Shown piece by piece: positions 8,755 to 17,040 of a stretch of 64,000 bases of DNA (position 1 is the stretch's first letter; each line of letters starts with the position of its first letter). Both the position numbers and the translations under genes were made by a program. The DNA is taken from positions 19,397-83,396 of IMG/VR virus record IMGVR_UViG_3300028030_000001. One strand, given 5' to 3'. This DNA is from a virus. The notes below the pieces were generated by a model. It was not told where the DNA came from and ran no database searches. It was given only the letters and a program-made list of their open reading frames with translations.

Positions 8755-9260
8755 GTTCATTCACTCGCCCACTCAAAACCGAAGTCTTATCTAAATCGAG
8801 ACGGATTTTACAACCGTTCCGATTCTGGTTAGGTAGAAAATACTGTACACCTTATGTTACAGTTCCGTATGGACTTGTGTTTGATGGGGCGTCTATACCT
8901 AAGTTTTTGTGGCCTGTAGTCGGTCATCCTTACGATTCTGATTTTGTTCAGGCAGCGGCAGTACATGACTACCTGTATCAGAACCTGGGTCGGGTTACGA
9001 TTCCTATAGGGTTCTGTGACTATACGCCTACTATACTTTATGTAGGCATGTTCAAGACTAAGAAGCTGGTAGCTAACTGGCATATATCAGGATCGAAGCT
9101 TGTCATACAGTACACTCGAAAAGGTTGCGATATGATTCTTTACCTTGGGTGTAAAGTGCTTCCATGCAGTAACTGGAAAGCTAATATAATATACGAGGGT
9201 GTCAGGTTAGGTGGCTGGCACGCTTGGAATAAATACAAAAGGAAGGTAAAAAATGACTAA
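8751..9260 (+). CDS. DUF1353-family phage protein with an internal insertion
   Basis: Residues 38-76 carry the DUF1353 core (VPYGLVFDGASIPKFLW then AAAVHDYLY). The C-terminal core RKGCDMILY...NIIYEGVRLGGWHAW matches the usual second half. Between HDYLY (72-76) and RKGCD (123-127) are ~45 residues, longer than the short loop I expect for the family, beta-rich and Lys-rich. DUF1353 proteins are common near phage lysis genes; their role is unsettled. Here the gene lies between a basic peptide and a lipoprotein. Confidence 0.75.
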   Translation: MSSFTRPLKTEVLSKSRRILQPFRFWLGRKYCTPYVTVPYGLVFDGASIPKFLWPVVGHPYDSDFVQAAAVHDYLYQNLGRVTIPIGFCDYTPTILYVGMFKTKKLVANWHISGSKLVIQYTRKGCDMILYLGCKVLPCSNWKANIIYEGVRLGGWHAWNKYKRKVKND

Positions 9261-9798
9261 ATCAATCCTTACTGTACTTGCTGCAATTTTTCTCTTTGTG
9301 TGTCTTTTTGCTTGTGCCCAGCTTCAGACTGTAAGTAAACCTGCGTACAATCTTGGGGCTATTTCAGCCTATACTTATGGTTTGTCTGAGAAGATAAAAC
9401 TGGTTAAGGCTACTGTTGATGCACATCCTTACAGATTTACAAAAGACGAACTTAAAACACTTCATCAGGCATTTGAGTCTTGGGACTATATAGCGAAACG
9501 GCTCGAAGCATCTACAGCTACAGGTATAACTGCCGAAGAGTTACAGGCACTGTACCAGGTTGGTAAAGAGACATATATTAACTGTCGAAACATTGTAAAA
9601 CCCAAGCTGGACGAAATGCCGATAGAGGACCAGATGACGTTTATAAGTCTTGATATGTATGCAAAGAGACTGGACCAGGCCGTTACCGAATTCAAATCTG
9701 ATCCAAACTCAGACACAGCCATGAAAGTAGGTAAGTTTCTTCTTGAACTTGCGAACATTGCTCTTATTATTGCTCCGAAAGTGGCTGCTGTAATCTGA
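9253..9798 (+). CDS. Lipoprotein, possibly lysis related
   Basis: MTKSILTVLAAIFLFVCLFACAQ is a lipoprotein signal peptide with a Leu-Phe-Ala-Cys lipobox, Cys21 being the lipidated residue. The mature 160 residues are helical (EELQALYQVGKETYINC, MYAKRLDQAVTEF). Its neighbours are a 55-aa membrane protein and, on the opposite strand, an M15 endolysin, so an outer-membrane spanin-like role is possible but not demonstrated. Confidence 0.65.
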   Translation: MTKSILTVLAAIFLFVCLFACAQLQTVSKPAYNLGAISAYTYGLSEKIKLVKATVDAHPYRFTKDELKTLHQAFESWDYIAKRLEASTATGITAEELQALYQVGKETYINCRNIVKPKLDEMPIEDQMTFISLDMYAKRLDQAVTEFKSDPNSDTAMKVGKFLLELANIALIIAPKVAAVI

Positions 9799-9965
9799 TG
9801 CGTGATACAATAATCTTTGTACTATGTTGTACTGTTATTGGCCTTGTTATTGTTTTGAACAGTACAATAAAAAACCCCGATAATATACTGAGTATGCTTA
9901 TCGGGGCTATGGCAGGCAGTGTGTCAGGCTACAGGCTTGGCAAATCTAAGGCCGAAAAGTCTTAA
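9798..9965 (+). CDS. Small membrane protein (55 aa)
   Basis: The ATG overlaps the lipoprotein stop (TGATG). The product has a strong N-terminal membrane helix (IIFVLCCTVIGLVIVL) and a second weakly hydrophobic Gly/Ala/Ser segment (ILSMLIGAMAGSVSG), then a basic tail. Topology is compatible with a small holin or antiholin. Its 3' end overlaps the 3' end of the convergent endolysin gene by 20 bp, marking the junction between the right-reading and left-reading arms. Confidence 0.6.
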   Translation: MRDTIIFVLCCTVIGLVIVLNSTIKNPDNILSMLIGAMAGSVSGYRLGKSKAEKS

Positions 9966-10362
9966 CTGGTTCAACATTCCGGCAGTCGATATGAAGCCAA
10001 CTCGTACCTAGTTCTACTGCCGTTATATGTATGCGTGCGGGAATTGTTTTTGATATGATATGTTTCCGCACAAGTTCTACATCAGTGTCTCGAAATAAGC
10101 AGTCTGCCGCTCTTCCGAAGCTGTGTTGTGAAGTAGGTGAATAGTAAGGGCTGTTAGGTGTTCTGAGTCCTGACCATTCACGCTCCCCACCATGCATATA
10201 ATTGTTGATTATAATAGGCCCATACAAATCTCTGAGTATATCCAGAGACTTGAGAAGTCTGTCATCCATGAATTGCCATGCCTGTGCCCTAAATTGTGCG
10301 TAAATGTGTGGCGGAACAAGCTCATAAATTCTGAAATGATTGCATTTGTACATTTTTACCAC
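9946..10362 (-). CDS. Peptidase M15-type endolysin
   Basis: The 138-aa single-domain protein has the zinc-peptidase pattern of the M15 (VanY/endolysin) family: SQHSFGRAAD with His80 and Asp87, catalytic-type Glu117, and WLHID with His124. It would cleave a peptide bond in peptidoglycan stem peptides for host lysis. No signal peptide is visible, so release needs a holin. It is the last gene of the long left-reading block and is convergent with the putative lysis genes on the + strand. Confidence 0.85.
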   Translation of the reverse strand: MVKMYKCNHFRIYELVPPHIYAQFRAQAWQFMDDRLLKSLDILRDLYGPIIINNYMHGGEREWSGLRTPNSPYYSPTSQHSFGRAADCLFRDTDVELVRKHIISKTIPARIHITAVELGTSWLHIDCRNVEPVKTFRP

Positions 10363-10820
10363 CCAAGATATTCCACAGTATCTATAACTGCTTGAGTAAG
10401 CTGAGGTTCAAATAACATATTTCTGCAGTATTCTTTTGTAGCCTCCATAACTTTGTCTGGATTTTTAGCTTTTATTTCTGCTAAATCTTTTAGTATGCCT
10501 ATAACACCTCTATAGTTAGTAGTTTTAGGCACAGGCATCAACCCTTTCTGTGCTTTTTCTTGTATATTGTGTATTACAGAGGTATCTGACGCTGAAGTAG
10601 CACATTTTTTGGTAGTAACAGGTTTATTGTCGGACTGTTTGTTATTCGGTGTGTTGATTGTTACAGGTATCTGTCTATTACTGATTTTACTTTGTGCCAC
10701 TATGCTAATCATGGCTTGTTCTATCATGCTGTATTTGTAGTGTGTACTTACAGTAGATATAGCCATTATTAGTTCAGTAATAGCAGATTCAAAATTACGA
10801 ATATGAGTCAAGTGTCTCAT
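10356..10820 (-). CDS. Hypothetical protein (154 aa)
   Basis: No recognised domain. There are two helical parts (residues 1-50 and 100-154) joined by a polar Thr/Asn/Lys-rich linker. AAGGAGAATCTTTGGATG gives a good ribosome site, and the start overlaps the upstream stop (ATGA). Function unknown. Confidence 0.6.
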   Translation of the reverse strand: MRHLTHIRNFESAITELIMAISTVSTHYKYSMIEQAMISIVAQSKISNRQIPVTINTPNNKQSDNKPVTTKKCATSASDTSVIHNIQEKAQKGLMPVPKTTNYRGVIGILKDLAEIKAKNPDKVMEATKEYCRNMLFEPQLTQAVIDTVEYLGW

Positions 10821-11671
10821 CCAAAGATTCTCCTTTCCAGGTCTGAAGGAGCGGGTATTTTATCCAGCATCTCTTGTTCCAAATCCTTTGTATCCGTCCT
10901 GGTAGCCCTGTTCGGTCTTTTCTGTTTATAGTTCAAAGCACGAACGGGTACAGGTTTCTTATCTGATACAGGTTTGGTTATTTCTTTGCCTACTTTAAGA
11001 CCAGGCTTAAATAAGTCTTTCCATGAGATCATATCTTGTTGCCACGCCCATAATGCACGAGCAAGCTTAGTTCTGGCATAACCTGTAACAAGCCTTAATT
11101 CGTAACTGGTTATGGCTTTACCTCTGTGCCGTAAAACCTCATAAGTCGCATCTGTTATGTTTCTGTCCAAGTGATATAACCTGTTTCGGATATTGTCGTG
11201 TAGTTGCCTAAAATCCTGTTTTTGGGAGCACACACTGAACAGTTTAGTAATTGTGTTAGTATCACGTTTAAGCCGCTTGGCTACGTCAGATAAACTGTAC
11301 TCCTTACCGTTTATTACTACTCTCCTGGAACTGTTGTCTGGTCCGTCAATAAACTCTATCTTGTACTGTTTCTCTTTGCCCTCCATGATAACTTTCTTTC
11401 GTTCCTCAGTTATACCTGTGTCTGGCAAAGAAAATGGGTTGGTAGGGCTTGATTTTTTTGTTTCCGATTTGTGCTTGGTTTTGGTAGACTCGAATTCACC
11501 TACTGCCTCAGAGACTTTTTCTCCTATAACCTTGATTACATGCTCTGCACGGTCTTTGGGCACAGGTACTTCAAGTGCAGCTATTTCTTTTGTTTCAAGG
11601 TTTTCCCATGTCAATACAAGCACACTTAGTGTCTCGTGATACGTTGCGGATATTCTGTGTGTAGGTTTCAT
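10817..11671 (-). CDS. Hypothetical protein with helix-turn-helix-like segment
   Basis: 284 aa. The N-terminal ~75 residues form a small alpha/beta domain, followed by a Lys/Ser linker. A segment INGKEYSLSDVAKRLKRDTNTITKLFS near residues 120-146 reads like a helix-turn-helix, and residues ~180-215 (ITSYELRLVTGYARTKLARALWAW) like a second winged-helix unit. The C-terminus is basic. It may be a DNA-binding protein; family not identified. Confidence 0.55.
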   Translation of the reverse strand: MKPTHRISATYHETLSVLVLTWENLETKEIAALEVPVPKDRAEHVIKVIGEKVSEAVGEFESTKTKHKSETKKSSPTNPFSLPDTGITEERKKVIMEGKEKQYKIEFIDGPDNSSRRVVINGKEYSLSDVAKRLKRDTNTITKLFSVCSQKQDFRQLHDNIRNRLYHLDRNITDATYEVLRHRGKAITSYELRLVTGYARTKLARALWAWQQDMISWKDLFKPGLKVGKEITKPVSDKKPVPVRALNYKQKRPNRATRTDTKDLEQEMLDKIPAPSDLERRIFG

Positions 11672-11672
11672 A

Positions 11673-12149
11673 TCAATTCACCATAATCATTGCCATATTA
11701 AAATCGCTTACTGTATAGGCAGAACTAACGAGAAATTCTCTCAACTCTTCACCGCTCTGGTCAAGTTCATAATATTTCCCGTAATAAACTGCCCGGATAC
11801 CTGCTTGTATTATAGCCTTCAAACATTCGTTACAAGGCATGATAGATACTACCATTATCGCTGATTCACAAGCGGTTCCATATTTGGCACACTGCAATAA
11901 AGCATTCTTTTCCGCATGTTCACACGGTAAGTCTTGTAATACTGTGCCGCTCTTTCTATCAGGCTTCCAACAAGTTTCATTACAGTTAGGGAACCCTGAC
12001 GGAAGTCCGTTATAACCTGTAGCGATGATACGCTTGTCTCTTACTATTACACAACCTACCTTACGCCTTACACAATGGGATTTCTCCGCTACTGTGTCCG
12101 CTACTCTCAGAAAATGTGTAAGCCAATCATGTCTTATGATACCACTCAT
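11673..12149 (-). CDS. Deoxycytidylate (dCMP) deaminase
   Basis: The 158-aa protein has the zinc-dependent cytidine-deaminase motifs CEHAE (His78, Glu80) and PCNEC (Cys106, Cys109), plus the dCMP-deaminase N-terminal block RRKVGCVIVRDKRIIATGYNG. It converts dCMP to dUMP, the substrate of the ThyX encoded 3 kb upstream in the same left-reading block, so both serve dTMP supply. A CAGGAGAGGTT ribosome site precedes ATG. Ordinary length for the family. Confidence 0.93.
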   Translation of the reverse strand: MSGIIRHDWLTHFLRVADTVAEKSHCVRRKVGCVIVRDKRIIATGYNGLPSGFPNCNETCWKPDRKSGTVLQDLPCEHAEKNALLQCAKYGTACESAIMVVSIMPCNECLKAIIQAGIRAVYYGKYYELDQSGEELREFLVSSAYTVSDFNMAMIMVN

Positions 12150-12163
12150 AACCTCTCCTGTTT

Positions 12164-12190
12164 TGTGCTCCGCTCAAAGAACGGAGCACA
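12164..12190 (-). terminator. Hairpin between HU-like gene and dCMP deaminase
   Basis: Perfect 9-bp stem TGTGCTCCG / CGGAGCACA with a 9-nt loop in the 47-bp gap after the HU-like gene. No T-run follows on the minus strand, so it may be a weak terminator or an RNA-processing/stability hairpin. Confidence 0.4.
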
Positions 12191-12196
12191 GCTTAT

Positions 12197-12475
12197 CTAC
12201 TTGTTAAGTTCTTCTTTCAACATTTTCGAACATTTGAAGGTAAGCACCTTTTTGTTTGGGTAACTGATATGTCCCCTGTTTGATTTGATTGTGCCTCCCT
12301 TACGTTCTTTAATCAGAAACCGACCAAACCCACGAATGGTGATACCGTCCTCTGCTTCTTGGGCTATGTAATCCACAAAAGCATCAAGTGTTTTGCTTAT
12401 GTGATGTTTGGAAATATGCATATCAAATATTTCCTCAACTCTTTCCTGTACTCCGTCTACTATCTTTCTGTGCAT
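12197..12475 (-). CDS. HU/IHF-family DNA-binding protein
   Basis: 92 aa, the usual HU length. It has the family core GFGRFLIKERKGGT followed by a basic arm (IKSNRGHISYPNKKVLTFKCSKMLK), close to the bacterial pattern in which a beta-arm ends ..P.k.v..F..sk.Lk. The N-terminal helices lack the usual MNK start but show the dimerisation pattern. It bends DNA and could serve replication, packaging or control of the repeat regions. TGCTAC-type spacing of 4 bp to the kinase gene upstream indicates an operon. Confidence 0.9.
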   Translation of the reverse strand: MHRKIVDGVQERVEEIFDMHISKHHISKTLDAFVDYIAQEAEDGITIRGFGRFLIKERKGGTIKSNRGHISYPNKKVLTFKCSKMLKEELNK

Positions 12476-12479
12476 GATG

Positions 12480-13013
12480 CTACTCCTTAAAGTATTCCAG
12501 TGCTACGTCAGTAGCTACTATTTCAGCCATTATGAGGCTGTCACTTAGATGTATTTCTGTAAAATCCTTTATGTCGATTCGCTCCGAAGAGTGATCTGAT
12601 TCCGGTTCAATCCCATCCCTAACCAGTTTCAGTACCACACCACCAAAAGTTTCTGTTATCAATCTGGCTTCATTTTCCCTCCTTACATCATCAATTATTA
12701 CGTGTTTGTGTGGGCATTTCCGTATAGCTCGTTCCATGTTGATTACCCATAAATCCTCATGAATCAAGTCTCTGACACACTCCGTTCCGAATATCTGCAT
12801 GATCTGTCTTGGAGTCTTGCCGTATTCAGGCAATATTTGAGACTTGAGTTCCCGACTCATGAAGTATTCTATCGGATACCCGGTAAAGACAGAGCAAGCT
12901 TTTTTGAGCGGATAGGCAAACGAATATACCACACAGTCAGTTGTATTCTTACGCATGAAATTGGCGAAAGTTGTCTTACCTGTGCCTGCGTAACCGGCCA
13001 AACCTATGATCAT
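12480..13013 (-). CDS. Deoxynucleoside monophosphate kinase
   Basis: P-loop GYAGTGKT at residues 7-14 and the signature GKTPRQIMQIFGTECVR typical of phage dNMP kinases (T4 gene 1 type); DDVRRENEA in the middle is the Walker-B/nucleotide region. It phosphorylates dNMPs to dNDPs for phage DNA synthesis. Lies directly downstream of the ligase (4-bp overlap) and upstream of the HU-like gene. Confidence 0.88.
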   Translation of the reverse strand: MIIGLAGYAGTGKTTFANFMRKNTTDCVVYSFAYPLKKACSVFTGYPIEYFMSRELKSQILPEYGKTPRQIMQIFGTECVRDLIHEDLWVINMERAIRKCPHKHVIIDDVRRENEARLITETFGGVVLKLVRDGIEPESDHSSERIDIKDFTEIHLSDSLIMAEIVATDVALEYFKE

Positions 13014-14356
13014 AAACAGTTCTCCTTTATGTATTCCAATGTATCTGTTTCTCCGTCTTTATCGAATCTGATTTCAACCAGTCTAGGAAGAAATAGCGAG
13101 TACACGCCGTCTCGTGAGTCTGAATCAATAACGGATTCGTACCGAACCGTGGCAAGTTTCCCGATACAATCAGAATCAATACTTTCTCTGTCTCTGTCCG
13201 TAAGCCCTGAACTTACCTGTACCTTAACCTTACCATCATCCGATTCGAGTATAAGACTGCCTACACAATGTTCGTACTTAGTGCCCTGTTTCCCTGGCAG
13301 AATCTGTTTTATTCTGAGTTCACAATCGGATTCGTTTTTGATTTTGATCTGGTCTTTTGACGTGCCATCTTTCCAGATTCCGTACTTGTTCTTTACTACA
13401 CAACCTTCCTCACCAGATAATCTCATAGCCCTATAATGGTGAGCTATATCTTCATTAGACCTTACAATGTGTGTTATTATAGCCTCGAACACATCTACCC
13501 GTCTGTGTGTTTCAGCTATTTCACGGCATTTTTCGTACCTGTCCATGTACGGGGTAGTGCTCATACCTCTAACAAATACCTCGTATGTAACACAGTCCCA
13601 TATACTGTAACATACACTATTAAGTTCTTCTTTAGTGGCCGTGTCTTTAATACATTTGTTGATTATGCCGTTACCTTTCTTACGAGGTAGGACAAATCCG
13701 TTTTCGTCTCTTACAAGAAGCTCCCCCATAAGTACATATCGTGTATTGTACAAGCCAAGAGCTTTAGCTTGTATCATCATGGTATCATACAAAAGTACAC
13801 CAGGCTCAGACAACGCTACAATATCTGATCCGTTTCTGGTCATGAAACCTACATCTTTTGCGTTAAAGTAAGCGTAAGCGAATACGCCATCAGCCTTTGG
13901 CTGTAACATGGCCGGGAACGTAATATTGCCTATTTTGGCTTGGGAAGAACAGCGCATATAAGGAATAATCGTAATAAGGCCAGGCTCGACTTTATTCACG
14001 GTCTTGGCCGCAATTCCGCTTCCTAACCGTTTCGTTACTATCCGGCGCACAACTTCCCATGTTTCCTTGTCAGGAATCATTGAAAACAGTTCATCCTTTT
14101 CTTCTTTCTTGATTCCTCTTTGTATCGACAACTCAATAAGTTTGTTTAGAATGTCATTACCTGGTGTCTGTACACCCGTATTTTTGAACTTGGGTAGTTT
14201 GTTGATATGGAAAGTGTATCCTGGGTCAAGCGACAGCATAGCAGTTGTCCTGAACAGTGGATCAGTCAGGAAATCTTTAAGAAGCTGTTTTTTGGTTTGT
14301 GCTGAATTTGCTTCAGACAAGAGTTGAAGCTTGTCATAAACTGGTTTCAGGCTCAT
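13010..14356 (-). CDS. ATP-dependent DNA ligase
   Basis: 448 aa. Motif I KADG with Lys154 as AMP acceptor (LQPKADGVFAYAY), motif III-like VLMGELLV, motif IV EEGCVVKN and motif V DQIKIKN are all visible, followed by an OB-fold C-terminal domain. It seals nicks during replication and repair. Four bases overlap the kinase gene downstream, and a 54-aa basic gene lies directly upstream. Confidence 0.92.
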   Translation of the reverse strand: MSLKPVYDKLQLLSEANSAQTKKQLLKDFLTDPLFRTTAMLSLDPGYTFHINKLPKFKNTGVQTPGNDILNKLIELSIQRGIKKEEKDELFSMIPDKETWEVVRRIVTKRLGSGIAAKTVNKVEPGLITIIPYMRCSSQAKIGNITFPAMLQPKADGVFAYAYFNAKDVGFMTRNGSDIVALSEPGVLLYDTMMIQAKALGLYNTRYVLMGELLVRDENGFVLPRKKGNGIINKCIKDTATKEELNSVCYSIWDCVTYEVFVRGMSTTPYMDRYEKCREIAETHRRVDVFEAIITHIVRSNEDIAHHYRAMRLSGEEGCVVKNKYGIWKDGTSKDQIKIKNESDCELRIKQILPGKQGTKYEHCVGSLILESDDGKVKVQVSSGLTDRDRESIDSDCIGKLATVRYESVIDSDSRDGVYSLFLPRLVEIRFDKDGETDTLEYIKENCL

Positions 14357-14521
14357 TTACATTCTCCTACCTTTGAGTTTCTGGTATTCGTTGCGTTTAT
14401 CGTCAGCTACAATACACACCCTAGCACCTTTATCGAGTTTCCACACATAGCTCCTATGTCTTGGAGAATACTCTGTGCCATACACTGTCTTACGAATCTT
14501 TTTTGCTTTCTTGTTTCTCAT
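14357..14521 (-). CDS. Basic 54-aa protein
   Basis: An ATG at 14521 overlapping the upstream stop by 4 bases leads through 54 codons to a TAA abutting the ligase start. The product is highly basic at its start (MRNKKAKKIRKTVYG) and end (KLKGRRM). It fills the 160-bp gap between two real genes exactly, which supports it. Possible nucleic-acid-binding role; no homologue recognised. Confidence 0.6.
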   Translation of the reverse strand: MRNKKAKKIRKTVYGTEYSPRHRSYVWKLDKGARVCIVADDKRNEYQKLKGRRM

Positions 14522-15138
14522 TTAACACCTCTTAACCTGTATTTTTCTATCTTATCACACACCAAAAATTCTTTACTATGTGTAGACAGAATCAGTTGTA
14601 ACCCCAATTCAGAACATAACCTGCTCAGAACTTTAGCAGCTAATGCCTGATTATCCTCACTCAAATGTTTTAATGGTTCATCAGCTATAATTACCGGAGC
14701 GGATTCTGTCAGGACTACATAAGCCATTCTGAGTACGGTCGAGGCTATATCAGCGTAACCGAACCCACAAGACCTCAATGGGTCGTATTGATTACCGTCC
14801 CGCTCATAGGCAAATTCGCATTTAAGCTTACTCCGGTAAAAACTGAAAACGGATTTGAAAGCATAAACATTGTCTGATTCAGAACTGAACACGGCTTTGA
14901 ACGCTTCAGTTACTACATCATCGAAATAACTGGAAGCTGTAGATTGTACGATATAAAGAGCGTCATACAAGACCTCAAGTGCTTGTTTATTGGTTTGTAG
15001 CTTGTTCTGTAACTGCTCTGAGTTGTGTTCAAGCTCTGATTTTAAAGTAGTCAGGTACTCAAACCTTTTAGTGGCCTTGTCTAGTCTATTCTTCAGTTTC
15101 GAGTTCAAGGAAGTCTCCGTACTCTGATATAAACTCAT
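14518..15138 (-). CDS. Rad50/SbcC-like ATPase, C-terminal half
   Basis: 206 aa: a coiled coil over ~residues 8-75, then the C-terminal ABC lobe of an SMC/Rad50 ATPase. A signature-like CGFGYADIASTVLRMAYVV, Walker B VIIADEP followed by D-loop LKHLSE, and the H-loop LSTHS are clear. There is no Walker A. The N-terminal lobe, with Walker A and zinc hook, is encoded separately at 16985-18343, so the two would need to assemble. The start is within the upstream coiled-coil gene, a 53-bp overlap. Confidence 0.85.
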   Translation of the reverse strand: MSLYQSTETSLNSKLKNRLDKATKRFEYLTTLKSELEHNSEQLQNKLQTNKQALEVLYDALYIVQSTASSYFDDVVTEAFKAVFSSESDNVYAFKSVFSFYRSKLKCEFAYERDGNQYDPLRSCGFGYADIASTVLRMAYVVLTESAPVIIADEPLKHLSEDNQALAAKVLSRLCSELGLQLILSTHSKEFLVCDKIEKYRLRGVK

Positions 15139-15340
15139 CCCATAACTGATTAGCCTTCTCTATAGCTTCATTCACTTCTTTCTTTTGTTTTTCCAGGTAA
15201 GCTTCGGCTTCCTCTATAGTATCGAAACCTAACCTGTCCATGAGTGCTTCATATTTTCCTTCGAGCTTGTCTCGTTCTTTTTTCTTGGCCTCTATCTGTT
15301 CCTCAATGATTTTCAGATCATCTTCTGTAAATTTAAGCAT
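15086..15340 (-). CDS. Coiled-coil protein linked to split Rad50
   Basis: ATG at 15340 with GGAGAGG upstream; it overlaps the thyX stop. The 84 aa are almost entirely heptad-like and charged (LKIIEEQIEAKKKERDKLEGKYEALMDRL, LEKQKKEVNEAIEKAN). It directly precedes the Rad50 C-terminal-lobe gene and may provide part of the ascending coil missing from that half. It could also be an independent coiled-coil adaptor. Confidence 0.65.
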   Translation of the reverse strand: MLKFTEDDLKIIEEQIEAKKKERDKLEGKYEALMDRLGFDTIEEAEAYLEKQKKEVNEAIEKANQLWDEFISEYGDFLELETEE

Positions 15341-16097
15341 CAGAAAACCTCTCCAACAACTCATCACGTAACGGTTTTATAAGTGCCTGCATTTGTGGGT
15401 CAGCAGCAGAAGAACAACGCAATTCAAATATTGTTTTCCATTGAGACAGTCTTGTAGTCATAACAATGACTGTAGATAATGCTTGTGGAAGTATGTTTCT
15501 GGCCTGTTGTGCAGGCAAACCACGATTGAGCATTTTCAGATATGTAAGCTCAATATTGTGCAGTTCCATAGTAAACTCGTCTTGGATACTGTGATGCCAT
15601 TCCTCAAACTTGACAGGCTTTATGAAAACAAGTCCTTCACTTTCACGGCAATACCTGGTAGATTTTATAGAAAACCCGCAGAACAATCTGTGTCTTGTAA
15701 GTTCCGCCATCATTGCTCTGTTCGTAAAGAACTCTACCGTAATCATAGGATTACTTATATTCTGCTTGTTTCCGTCAAAGAAAGGCTCAAGATCGTCCAC
15801 AGATTCGATTCCATACCGCTCTATGAATACTCTGAGATTGTTTGCGTACCGACCATCACCTGCATAAGCTTCCCATCGAGAATTAATTGCGTTATCTGTT
15901 ATCACATCAACATGCTCAAATACAGACAAATGACCTCTTCTCAAGAGGTGGTTAAGCATCGGTTTCCACGAATCTTCCGTTATCTTGTCTCTTGAATCGT
16001 AACAAGTCCTGCCTGCTTTTTCTATCCACTTCATAGCAGGCACGAATTCTGTAGGTGGCACACCCCAAATGCTATGATATTGTTCTTTGATTTGCAT
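15333..16097 (-). CDS. thyX: Flavin-dependent thymidylate synthase
   Basis: 254 aa with the ThyX signature RHRLFCGFSIKSTRY at 135-149, the longer RHRxxxxFSxxSxRY variant, plus the N-terminal block AGRTCYDS and the C-terminal QARNILP.ALST. It makes dTMP from dUMP using methylene-tetrahydrofolate and FAD, coupling with the dCMP deaminase downstream. Oddly, it sits between mre11 and the coiled-coil/Rad50 C-half genes, splitting the recombination cluster. Confidence 0.93.
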   Translation of the reverse strand: MQIKEQYHSIWGVPPTEFVPAMKWIEKAGRTCYDSRDKITEDSWKPMLNHLLRRGHLSVFEHVDVITDNAINSRWEAYAGDGRYANNLRVFIERYGIESVDDLEPFFDGNKQNISNPMITVEFFTNRAMMAELTRHRLFCGFSIKSTRYCRESEGLVFIKPVKFEEWHHSIQDEFTMELHNIELTYLKMLNRGLPAQQARNILPQALSTVIVMTTRLSQWKTIFELRCSSAADPQMQALIKPLRDELLERFSDA

Positions 16098-17040
16098 TGA
16101 TCCACTCCTCTATTTTGTTTCGTACTGCATCTGCTACTTTACGGTCGTTTAACAGGTGCTTGATTACTTCTATTGGGTCAGGTGTTACCTCTTTGTTGCC
16201 AAATGCCTGCAACAGTTTCTGTACATCAACAGATACTGTTTTCTTTTCTTTTTTCTCTACTTCATCAGGTGTTACTTTGTAGTATTGTTCGGCAGGTAAC
16301 AAGGACTGAAGCACAATACGCCTCCATTCAAGCGTTTCGCTGTTGATAAGCCATACACAAGGTTCATGGTCATACTGGTTTATTGCAGACCTTGCGATAG
16401 AACCGCAGTTGATCAAAAGTTGATCATTTGTCTGAGTAACGAAAGATTGATGATTGTCTCCGCACAAGAACAGTTTTATATGTGGATTAGTCTGCATCAA
16501 ATCTTCAGACAGGAGGTATTTTGATTCGTCTATGGGTAAGGTTGTGTTCGATACAAGAGCGTGAACGAGAGCTTTATTTTTGTGTGTACTTATTATGTCA
16601 GACTCTGTATCGAGTTTGATAACGTAAGAAGAATCAATGGCTAACTTGACAACACCAGCAGCTATAAGCGTACCAAATTGGCTGTCTTTCACGCCTTCCA
16701 TTGTGTAGTTGTAATTCTTTACGTCATGATTGCCCGGTATAGCTTTTATTGGTACGCTCCAATGCCTGAGTTCTGTGATAAGGTCGAACATCTGAGATTC
16801 TGTTATGTTTCCTGTAGGTGCATCAAACCAGTCACCTACAAACACAACCTCTCTTACTTTATGATACTTTGCTATACCTCGTATTTCTTCAAGTGACAGC
16901 ATTGACTGTTCAAACATACTGACCTCGTTCCTGACATACTTAGGAACTCGATTAGTCATATGTAAGTCAGCAAATGCCAGTATATCAAACTCTCCAGTGG
17001 ATTCTGTAGGCTCCACACTTGGGGCAGGTTTCAAGACCAC
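16072..17040 (-). CDS. Mre11/SbcD-like nuclease
   Basis: 322 aa with the metallophosphoesterase motifs ADLH (Asp25, His27), GDWFD (Asp70), GNHD (Asn104-His105-Asp106), a later HALVS, and GDNHQ. With the Rad50-like subunits it would form a double-strand-end nuclease for recombination-dependent replication and repair, as T4 gp47/gp46 or T5 D12/D13 do. It overlaps the Rad50 N-half gene by 56 bp; a later start would be needed to avoid that, but Asp25 is near the N-terminus, leaving little room. Confidence 0.9.
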   Translation of the reverse strand: MVLKPAPSVEPTESTGEFDILAFADLHMTNRVPKYVRNEVSMFEQSMLSLEEIRGIAKYHKVREVVFVGDWFDAPTGNITESQMFDLITELRHWSVPIKAIPGNHDVKNYNYTMEGVKDSQFGTLIAAGVVKLAIDSSYVIKLDTESDIISTHKNKALVHALVSNTTLPIDESKYLLSEDLMQTNPHIKLFLCGDNHQSFVTQTNDQLLINCGSIARSAINQYDHEPCVWLINSETLEWRRIVLQSLLPAEQYYKVTPDEVEKKEKKTVSVDVQKLLQAFGNKEVTPDPIEVIKHLLNDRKVADAVRNKIEEWINANQRTIS

